NCBI GenBank assembly: GCA_017554325.1
Contig: JAFZIP010000007.1
Coordinates: forward strand, 62,001-126,000
Source of the DNA: Bacteroidales bacterium
Lineage (GTDB): Bacteria; Bacteroidota; Bacteroidia; Bacteroidales; WCHB1-69
Direction: 5' to 3'
DNA: 64,000 bases
The notes under the pieces are model-generated. The model was not told where the DNA came from, searched no databases, and saw nothing but the letters and a program-made list of their open reading frames with translations. Made by a program: the position numbers and the translations under genes. How positions within the stretch are numbered: position 1 is the stretch's first letter; each line of letters opens with the position of its first letter. Positions 48,039 through 53,580 of this stretch are shown here, one piece after another.

Positions 48039-48065
48039 GGGTAGGGCTTCGGCTCTACCCTTTTT
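48039..48065 (+). terminator. Terminator of the rpoBC operon
   Basis: GGGTAGGGC-TTCG-GCTCTACCC followed by TTTTT, 45 bases after the DUF3467 stop codon. The stem has one G-T wobble and a stable TTCG loop. Confidence 0.88.
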
Positions 48066-48080
48066 GCATTGGTTTGACAA

Positions 48081-48114
48081 TAAAAAACGGGAGGCGCACA
48101 TTCGTGCGCCTCCC
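48081..48114 (-). terminator. Strong terminator of a minus-strand transcript
   Basis: A perfect 11-base stem (GGGAGGCGCAC with GTGCGCCTCCC, 48089-48114). Read on the minus strand it is followed directly by GTTTTTTATT, an ideal intrinsic terminator. Read on the plus strand the T-run comes only after AACCC, so the main direction appears to be minus, although no minus-strand protein gene ends here. Confidence 0.75.
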
Positions 48115-48420
48115 AACCCTTTTTTATTCACTTTTCATGGTATGTCTATAGAAAGCAGCCCTTTGGCAGTCCAGTTGCATTTACAGATGACATAAAGAAA
48201 GTGGAGCAAGATTCCAGACCTTATCCATAGTGCGGGGTTCGACCTCCCATAAGACGAATAAGGAAGAACAAGCCCCACCTAATGTATTGGCAATCACAAA
48301 TACATATAGATGAGCGTTCTTCTCGTATTCCGGTCTTATTTAGCGAAGGGTCGAATTTCACACCATCGGAATAAGCGAAAATGCGCTTTCTTAATATGTC
48401 GCACTGCTTATCATAAACAG
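48082..48420 (-). ncRNA. Candidate structured non-coding RNA of about 330-340 bases, family not recognised
   Basis: The gap between the rpoBC operon and hflX has no credible reading frame, yet on the minus strand it has a TATCTTTG -7 element (48426-48433) at one end and a near-perfect intrinsic terminator at the other. The deduced RNA folds locally in three places. TATTCCG/CGGAATA extends into an imperfect stem of about 15 pairs near the 5' end; GATT(G)CCA/TGGAATC encloses GTGGGG/CCCCGC and TTCC/GGGA in the middle; TATGTC/GACATA lies near the 3' end. It lacks the signature sequences of RNase P RNA, tmRNA and SRP RNA. A 6S-type regulator is possible given the long central stem with internal bulges, but I cannot confirm it. 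Confidence 0.5.
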
Positions 48421-48425
48421 CGTTG

Positions 48426-48433
48426 CAAAGATA
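48426..48433 (-). promoter_or_regulatory. Putative -7 element of the candidate ncRNA
   Basis: Minus-strand TATCTTTG (consensus TAnnTTTG). Transcription would start near 48420 and run left to the terminator at 48081-48114. No clear -33 box was found. Confidence 0.45.
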
Positions 48434-48462
48434 GCAAAAAATGATTTAAAAGCGTTTTTTAT

Positions 48463-48470
48463 TATTTTTG
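48463..48470 (+). promoter_or_regulatory. Putative -7 element of hflX
   Basis: TATTTTTG (consensus TAnnTTTG), 84 bases before the hflX start and divergent from the proposed ncRNA promoter. The intervening leader includes a TTAACTAT-rich repeat (48491-48545). Confidence 0.4.
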
Positions 48471-48490
48471 CAAACGAAAAAAGACCGATT

Positions 48491-48545
48491 CTCAATTACT
48501 AATTCTCAATACCAACTATTATCTATTAACTATAAACTATTAACT
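48491..48545. repeat. TTAACTAT-rich dispersed repeat, copy 1
   Basis: The core CTATTATCTATTAACTAT recurs, with small changes, before the dipeptidase gene (59606-59652) and, inverted, before the lipoprotein gene (50319-50352). All three copies lie just upstream of start codons. Confidence 0.55.
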
Positions 48546-48553
48546 CCAAAATA

Positions 48554-49720
48554 ATGCCCGAAACCGCCGTACTTCTTGCCGTATCAACGCCCAACATTTC
48601 CGAAGAGAAAACCAGAGAATATCTGGATGAACTGGCTTTTCTGGTTGATACTGCCGGCGGAGAGGCTGTGAAACAGTTTGTCCAAAACCTGCAACACCCA
48701 GATTCACGAACTTATATGGGGTCTGGCAAGATCAAGGAGGTGGCAGAGTATGTACACGAGAACGGCATAGACTTTGCGGTGGTGGATGACGAGTTGTCGC
48801 CTTCGCAGCAGCGCAATATTGAGGGCGTTTTGGGCTGCCGCGTGATGGACCGAACGCACCTTATCCTGGACATCTTCGCCAAGCGCGCGCAGACTGCCCA
48901 CGCCAAAGTGCAGGTAGAGCTGGCGCAGTACAAGTACTTGCTTCCCCGACTCACGGGCATGTGGACACACTTGGAGAAACAGCGTGGTGGTATCGGCATG
49001 AGAGGTCCCGGCGAGAAGGAAATTGAGACCGACCGCCGTATCATCCGCAACCGTATCTCTTTGTTGGAGGACCGGTTGAAAGCCATTGACCGTCAGAAAG
49101 CCACCCAGCGCGGGCACCGCGACAAGTTTGTGCGCGTGGCGCTCGTGGGTTACACCAATGTGGGCAAATCCACTATTATGAACATGCTCAGCAATGCGGA
49201 GGTGTTTGCCGAGAACAAGCTTTTTGCCACCTTGGACACCACCGTGCGCAAGGTCGTGTTCGGCAACCTGCCTTTCTTGCTCTCCGACACCGTGGGCTTC
49301 ATCCGCAAGCTGCCCCACAGCCTTGTGGAGTCTTTTAAATCCACTTTGGACGAAATCCGCGAAACCGACCTCCTGTTGCATGTGGTTGATATCAGCCATC
49401 CGGACTTTGAGGAACAAATCGCCGTAGTGAACCAGACCCTTTCGGAGATTAATGCGGGCAACAAACCCATGATTATCATTTTCAATAAGATAGACCAATA
49501 CACCTGGGTGGATAAAGATCCTGAGGATTTAACGCCAAAAGGGAAAGAAAATATCACCTTGGAAGAATTGAAGGCCACCTGGATGGCCAAAAGTGCCCAC
49601 AAAACCTTTTTCATCTCGGCCAAGACCAAAGAGAATGTGCCGGAGATGAAGGAGATGCTGTACGAGGAAATCAAGAAGCTGCACATCCAGATTTACCCCT
49701 ATAATAATTTCTTATACTAA
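48554..49720 (+). CDS. hflX: Ribosome-associated GTPase HflX
   Basis: 388 residues. The N-terminal HflX domain (LDELAFLVDTAGGEAVKQFV, DSRTYMGSGKIKEVAEYV, VDDELSPSQQRNIEGVLG, VMDRTHLILDIFAKRAQTAH) leads into a helical linker with LPRLTGMWTHLEKQRGGIGM and GPGEKEIETDRR. The GTPase domain has G1 GYTNVGKST, G3 DTVGFIRKLPH and G4 FNKID. HflX splits stalled or dormant 70S ribosomes under stress. Its length is slightly short for the family because the C-terminal domain is small. It is monocistronic or leads into the ECF sigma gene after 56 bases. Confidence 0.95.
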   Translation: MPETAVLLAVSTPNISEEKTREYLDELAFLVDTAGGEAVKQFVQNLQHPDSRTYMGSGKIKEVAEYVHENGIDFAVVDDELSPSQQRNIEGVLGCRVMDRTHLILDIFAKRAQTAHAKVQVELAQYKYLLPRLTGMWTHLEKQRGGIGMRGPGEKEIETDRRIIRNRISLLEDRLKAIDRQKATQRGHRDKFVRVALVGYTNVGKSTIMNMLSNAEVFAENKLFATLDTTVRKVVFGNLPFLLSDTVGFIRKLPHSLVESFKSTLDEIRETDLLLHVVDISHPDFEEQIAVVNQTLSEINAGNKPMIIIFNKIDQYTWVDKDPEDLTPKGKENITLEELKATWMAKSAHKTFFISAKTKENVPEMKEMLYEEIKKLHIQIYPYNNFLY

Positions 49721-49740
49721 GCTTTTTTGTAACCTTTTCA

Positions 49741-49748
49741 TACTTTTG
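49741..49748 (+). promoter_or_regulatory. Putative -7 element of the ECF sigma factor operon
   Basis: TACTTTTG (consensus TAnnTTTG), 28 bases before the sigma factor start and directly after hflX. Confidence 0.45.
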
Positions 49749-49776
49749 CATCATCATTATGTAGCAACGAAAGAGG

Positions 49777-50295
49777 ATGAAGAAGGCTGAATTCTGGGCA
49801 AAGGAGTATCAGCGCCATATCGGCAAGATGGTGGGCGCCTGCTACCGATATGTGGGTGATTGGCAGTTGGCAGAGGATTTGGCTCAGGATGCGTTCCTTC
49901 ATGCCATCGAAAAGTCGGACACCTACCGCGCGTGGGGAAGTTTCGGGAGATGGCTCAAGAAGATAGCCGTGAACGAAGCGTTGATGTACTTGCGCAAGCG
50001 GCCCGACATGGTGGAAATGGAAGCGGAGATAGCTGATGAGGGGACACCGACCGAAGACGCAACGATACCGCAGATGGCTTTCTCGCAAGAGGAACTTCTG
50101 GAGATTATTGGCAAATTGCCCGTCAAACAGCGCACAGTTTTCAACCTCTACGCGGTGGAGCATTATTCGCACGCGAAGATTGCCGAAACGCTCGGCATCT
50201 CCGTTGCCAACTCCAAAGTGCTGCTCTCCCGCGCACGCGCCGAGCTGCAGGCGAGACTGAGGGTGATGGGAGCGAGGAGGGATGAGAGGAAGTGA
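49777..50295 (+). CDS. ECF-type RNA polymerase sigma factor
   Basis: 172 residues. Region 2 is visible as RHIGKMVGACYRYVGDWQLAEDLAQDAFLH and FGRWLKKIAVNEALMYLRKR (about 12-78). A variable linker follows, then region 4 with LPVKQRTVFNLYAVEHYSHA and KIAETLGISVANSKVLLSRARAEL (about 110-165). No region 3 is present, typical of extracytoplasmic-function sigma factors. The next two genes encode a lipoprotein and a protein with a membrane anchor and an outer-membrane-type barrel; the latter could be its envelope sensor. Confidence 0.92.
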   Translation: MKKAEFWAKEYQRHIGKMVGACYRYVGDWQLAEDLAQDAFLHAIEKSDTYRAWGSFGRWLKKIAVNEALMYLRKRPDMVEMEAEIADEGTPTEDATIPQMAFSQEELLEIIGKLPVKQRTVFNLYAVEHYSHAKIAETLGISVANSKVLLSRARAELQARLRVMGARRDERK

Positions 50296-50318
50296 GGAAA
50301 AGAGGAAATGAGAGATTA

Positions 50319-50352
50319 GAGATAATAGTTAATAGTTAATAGATGATAGTTA
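50319..50352. repeat. TTAACTAT-rich dispersed repeat, inverted copy
   Basis: AGATAATAGTTAATAGTTAATAG is the reverse complement of the motif at 48491-48545 and 59606-59652. It follows a purine-rich stretch (GAGGAAGTGAGGAAAAGAGG) after the sigma factor gene. Confidence 0.5.
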
Positions 50353-50377
50353 TGAAGAATATTGATTTCATTGAGCA

Positions 50378-50483
50378 GTCTCGAAGAGACAACACGCACG
50401 AAGTGCAATTAACCCCTTACAAGGCCGAAGGCCGCAGTATGGGGTCGGAAGCCAGCACCAAGGTCTCAGGCCGCAGTATGGGG
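50378..50483. repeat. Composite hairpin repeat with GAA loops, overlapping a gene start
   Basis: Three small perfect hairpins with GAA loops follow each other: GTCTC-GAA-GAGAC (50378-50390), GCAC-GAA-GTGC (50396-50406) and GGCC-GAA-GGCC (50423-50433). The third lies inside a larger CCCC/GGGG stem. The phrase GGCCGCAGTATGGGG then occurs twice (ends 50444 and 50483); the ATG in the second copy is the likely start codon of the lipoprotein gene. A related pair of GAA hairpins lies at 58011-58058. Confidence 0.7.
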
Positions 50484-50975
50484 ATGGTCACCATCATCCT
50501 GCTGGCACTCTCCCTTCTGGCCGTATCCTGCACCAAACCCGAAAAGAAAGAACTCGCCGGCACATGGCGATGGACCAGAACCACGGGTGGCATCGGCGGA
50601 TGGTGCTACACGCCTGAAAGCGAAGGCTTCGATGCCCAAATCGTCTTCAAAGGCAGCCAGTTCACTTTCTATAAAAACGGTAAGAAAGTCGTATCCGGAA
50701 TCTATCAAATTGTTTACGAAGTTGATGAAAGCTTTTACACCAACAAAGGAGATCATAACGAACCTTTCTACTCCTGGTTCAACATACGCTTTCATTTAAC
50801 GGAGGCTCAGTGGAAGAAAATGTCGGAGGCCACCAACGGGACAATATCGCTGGGTGCGTACAAACTAGTAGCCACTCTCGGATACAGCGAAGCAGACGGA
50901 GAGGTGTTATCGCTCTGCGATGAATGCTGCGATGGCTTTTGCAACACTTTCGTGAAACAACACTCCATTCAATAA
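50478..50975 (+). CDS. Lipoprotein of unknown function, lipocalin-like
   Basis: About 165 residues from 50478 (or 50484). A lipoprotein signal MGMVTIILLALSLLAVSC with lipobox LAVSC begins here. The frame stays open to an ATG at 50343, but residues coded between 50343 and 50477 come from repeat DNA and would hide the signal. The mature part (ELAGTWRWTRTTGGIGGW, GFDAQIVFKGSQFTFYKNGK, VVSGIYQIVYEV) resembles the small beta-barrel, lipocalin-like lipoproteins common in Bacteroidota, and ends with a Cys-rich CDECCDGFCNTFVK. No ligand can be named. It lies between an ECF sigma factor and a barrel protein. Confidence 0.78.
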   Translation: MGMVTIILLALSLLAVSCTKPEKKELAGTWRWTRTTGGIGGWCYTPESEGFDAQIVFKGSQFTFYKNGKKVVSGIYQIVYEVDESFYTNKGDHNEPFYSWFNIRFHLTEAQWKKMSEATNGTISLGAYKLVATLGYSEADGEVLSLCDECCDGFCNTFVKQHSIQ

Positions 50976-50986
50976 CAGTATAAATA

Positions 50987-52495
50987 ATGTCAACCCCAAA
51001 ATCACGACATAGTCAAGCATCAGGATTGGACCGTCTCTTTGAGAAGAGCGTGTCCAGTGTAGAACGTGTGCCCCAAAAGACCTTGTCGGACGAACAGATC
51101 CAGGCTGCCGCAACCGCCTCCAAAGGCGGCACCGGCATCTGGCTGCTGGCGCACGCCAAAGAGATCCTGATTGTTTTGATCTTTCTCCTTGTCGGCGTTG
51201 TTGCCACCATCCCCTTGTGGCATTCTACATCCCTTCAACCCTCTCATCCTCAAACTTCTGCTACCCAAACGGATACACATAGTATTCACACTGACACAAA
51301 CACAAACTCGAATACTAATCAAGACCTCTTCTTGCATGAGCAAAACGTGCTAACAGCGAAAAAAAGCAGTCACACTGTTTTTGTCCAGCATTCTTTGCCA
51401 AGTGTTACTGACCCGACAGCAGATAGCCAATCCGAACAAACACCAACCAATACTTCGGATTTTATTCCCTCTGATTTATCTGCCGAATCGATTGTCGTTG
51501 AACGGACCGATATCCCAAACAATGCGTCTCATGTGTATGACACGCAGGTCGTTCACAGTACGCCCAATATGCCCGACTCGCAGCAACAAACTGACCAACT
51601 GCAAATTGTGGATTTGTATCAGACAGATTATCCCACTGATATCCAAACTATATCCGACAGTGACATGCTGGACAATGAGAGCCTTGAACCTGAACATCAA
51701 GATCCAAACGAGAAACTTCAGCCAAAGACTAAAGAGCGGAAACATCTATCATCTCCTTTTGACGGATTCCATATAGGCTGTCTGATAGATGCCGGTATTA
51801 TGTCTCCAGCAAAATTGTCAAGTACAACAAATATACAGTCCAAACTGGGAGCCGGAGGACGCGTTGGATTGGAGCTTTCTTACCATTTCAACAAATATTT
51901 CGGTGTGTCGGCAGGCATGGACTACGGCACCACGGGTGCCTTCCGTTACCATGCACATTGCGACACGGGCAATGTTGTGCCCTTCGACAAGAAGGATTAC
52001 GCTTTTTATCATTTGGGAATCTCACTACCCCTGAAATTCGAGTTCCATGCACCCATTTCTCCCAAAGTGTGGTTGACAATGGATGTCGGAATGCGTCTTC
52101 GCGTACCTTGGGGAACCATCTTTGTCCGCAATAACGCTACTCTTAATGCCTTTACTTCACCCGATGAAACGGAAGAGTCTTACCCCCAGCTGAATCTAAA
52201 ACCTTCTGTTCTTGATCCGAATCGGATCAATGTCGATATATTGGCCAATGTCGGTTTTTACTTCCAAATAGGCAAAAGCGATTTTCTGCGTTGGACAATT
52301 GGCGTGAGCTGCCCGCTTCGGGATTTTTCCACGGGTTCCTACTCTTTGCATATGAAAGAAGAAGATCCGAACACATTCACCATGCACATATCCCTTCCCA
52401 AAGATCAATACGAGAATGGTACCTATCGCCTGCGCAGTAACATGCTCTACATGCAGATAGGGTATGTCCATACCTTTGAGAAGCGGAAGCAGTAG
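50987..52495 (+). CDS. Single-pass membrane protein with C-terminal outer-membrane-type beta-barrel
   Basis: 502 residues. There is no N-terminal signal peptide: about 57 charged residues (LDRLFEKSVSSVERVPQKTL) come first, then one transmembrane helix (about 61-81, ILIVLIFLLVGVVATIPLW). A Ser/Thr/Asp/Gln-rich linker of about 170 residues follows, and a PorT/OmpX-like barrel domain (about 255-502, from FDGFHIGCLIDAGIM, with GGRVGLELSYHFNKYFGVSA and the terminal NMLYMQIGYVHTFEKRKQ). Bacteroidota have proteins of this plan next to ECF sigma factors, where the N-terminal part may act as anti-sigma and the barrel as sensor. That role here is inference from plan and neighbourhood. It starts 11 bases after the lipoprotein stop. 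Confidence 0.8.
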   Translation: MSTPKSRHSQASGLDRLFEKSVSSVERVPQKTLSDEQIQAAATASKGGTGIWLLAHAKEILIVLIFLLVGVVATIPLWHSTSLQPSHPQTSATQTDTHSIHTDTNTNSNTNQDLFLHEQNVLTAKKSSHTVFVQHSLPSVTDPTADSQSEQTPTNTSDFIPSDLSAESIVVERTDIPNNASHVYDTQVVHSTPNMPDSQQQTDQLQIVDLYQTDYPTDIQTISDSDMLDNESLEPEHQDPNEKLQPKTKERKHLSSPFDGFHIGCLIDAGIMSPAKLSSTTNIQSKLGAGGRVGLELSYHFNKYFGVSAGMDYGTTGAFRYHAHCDTGNVVPFDKKDYAFYHLGISLPLKFEFHAPISPKVWLTMDVGMRLRVPWGTIFVRNNATLNAFTSPDETEESYPQLNLKPSVLDPNRINVDILANVGFYFQIGKSDFLRWTIGVSCPLRDFSTGSYSLHMKEEDPNTFTMHISLPKDQYENGTYRLRSNMLYMQIGYVHTFEKRKQ

Positions 52496-52632
52496 GCGTT
52501 TTTTTGCTCCTAGAAAGAACCACAACCTTTCTTGCTTGTTCACAATCTATTTCAGATTTCTTTCAAGCAAGACATTAACAATATCTTTTCCATGAAAAAA
52601 TCGCATTTTTTGCGAATTATAAAATAAAGTAT

Positions 52633-52640
52633 TATTTTTG
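52633..52640 (+). promoter_or_regulatory. Putative -7 element of the higBA remnant
   Basis: TATTTTTG (consensus TAnnTTTG), 21 bases before the start of the broken toxin gene, so the antitoxin is probably still transcribed. Confidence 0.45.
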
Positions 52641-52661
52641 CACTTTGAAATCAAAAACAAA

Positions 52662-52770
52662 ATGGAGATCATATTCGAGAAAGAGTATCTGAAAGAACTA
52701 TATTACAATGGCATAACCAGAGACAAACAGCATCTTTATCAGCCTCATATTGTCAAATCATTATAAATAA
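52662..52770 (+). pseudogene. HigB-type toxin gene remnant, internally deleted
   Basis: The frame from ATG 52662 codes 34 residues beginning MEIIFEKEYLKELYYNG and stops at 52766; family members have about 100-110. The start matches RelE/HigB-type toxins of Bacteroidota. The bases at 52756-52770 read in another frame give N-H-Y-K-stop, which is the usual end of these toxins (as in LSNHYK). So both ends of the gene survive, joined out of frame at about 52755 by loss of roughly 70 codons. The antitoxin start lies 8 bases after the old stop codon. The remnant cannot code an active RNase. Confidence 0.72.
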
Positions 52771-52778
52771 AAACAGCT

Positions 52779-53090
52779 ATGGGGAATTTAGGTTATGGAG
52801 CTTACCCGACGCATCCGGGGGAAGTGATTAAAGACGAGATTGAGGAACGCGGCATCACCCAACGCCAATTGGCAGAAAGTATGGGATTGACATACTCTGT
52901 TGTTAACGAGATTCTGAATGCACGCCGCCCTCTGACTGCGAAAACGGCCTTGATGTTTGAAGCGGCTCTTGATGTGCCTGCCGATTCTCTGATGTATCTT
53001 CAGATGAAATATAATATGCAAACAGCACGAAGAGATTCATCTATGGCTGAATTGTTGAAAAAAATCAGGAAAGTGGCCGCTGTTCTTTAA
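52779..53090 (+). CDS. higA: HigA-family antitoxin (XRE helix-turn-helix)
   Basis: 103 residues. The start GAYPTHPGEVIKDEIEERGI and the helix-turn-helix TQRQLAESMGLTYSVVNEIL with NARRPLTAKTALMFEAAL are typical of HigA antitoxins, which bind HigB toxin and repress their own operon. Here the toxin gene upstream is broken, so the protein is an orphan. It may still act as a DNA-binding autorepressor or protect from related toxins elsewhere in the genome. It appears intact, with normal family length. Confidence 0.9.
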   Translation: MGNLGYGAYPTHPGEVIKDEIEERGITQRQLAESMGLTYSVVNEILNARRPLTAKTALMFEAALDVPADSLMYLQMKYNMQTARRDSSMAELLKKIRKVAAVL

Positions 53091-53264
53091 ATATCAAAAA
53101 CAGAATCGGAGATTATATCTATTGAGTCTGCAATGTGCAGCATAATGGCCGGTTGGCATTCTTTGAAAGACCCTACCGGAAGATCCTTTAGGACTTATTA
53201 ACAATTTGCCCCGGATTCCTTGTAACCCGTTATTATAGATAGGCTTCCCTTGTGTATAAATTTC

Positions 53265-53282
53265 AAGGGCCTTTTTGGCCTT
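53265..53282 (+). terminator. Possible terminator or hairpin after higA
   Basis: AAGG and CC pair with GG and CCTT around a TTTTT loop. It is a weak hairpin; the preceding 170 bases (53091-53264) hold nothing I can recognise. Confidence 0.3.
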
Positions 53283-53299
53283 ATCACCTCCAAAAATTT

Positions 53300-53307
53300 T
53301 ACTTTTG
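53300..53307 (+). promoter_or_regulatory. Putative -7 element of nrdDG
   Basis: TACTTTTG (consensus TAnnTTTG) directly in front of the riboswitch; TTTG at 53274-53277 with a 22-base spacer is a possible -33 box. The leader to the nrdD start is about 265 bases. Confidence 0.55.
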
Positions 53308-53310
53308 CAA

Positions 53311-53475
53311 CCGGATACAGGTTCTGAAAAGATTAAAAGGGAATCCTGTGAAAATCAGGAGCTATTCCCGTAGCTGTCAGTTCTTTACAACTTTTCGGCA
53401 CTATGTCACTGACAACGGAATATTGTTGGGAAGACGCCGGAAAGCAGGACAAGCCAGAAGACCTGCCTGCATCTG
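53311..53475 (+). promoter_or_regulatory. Cobalamin riboswitch in front of nrdD
   Basis: The conserved cobalamin aptamer landmarks appear in order. ACAGGT (53317-53322) comes first, then AAAAGGGAATCCTGTGAAAA with TCAGGAGCTATTCCCGTAGC (53336-53374), a G-C-rich middle part, TTGGGAAGACGCCGG (53426-53440), and AAGCCAGAAGACCTGCCTG (53451-53469), whose CCTG pairs back to the start. After the aptamer, GTTGCTATTTTAAATAACAAC (53541-53561) can form a hairpin just upstream of the nrdD ATG and may be part of the switch. Adenosyl- or methylcobalamin binding is expected to lower expression of the downstream ribonucleotide reductase. Confidence 0.9.
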
Positions 53476-53580
53476 AACTTTTAGTAGCTTTCGGGATAAA
53501 AGCGCACTTGTCCGTAAGGATATATCCGTATTCCTGATGAGTTGCTATTTTAAATAACAACTTAACAACCAAACCAACCT

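Noticed and set aside
48220..48260. GGGGTTCGACCTCCC resembles a tRNA or tmRNA T arm on the plus strand
   Set aside because: No acceptor stem, D arm or tag reading frame fits around it; the terminator and promoter point to a minus-strand RNA instead.
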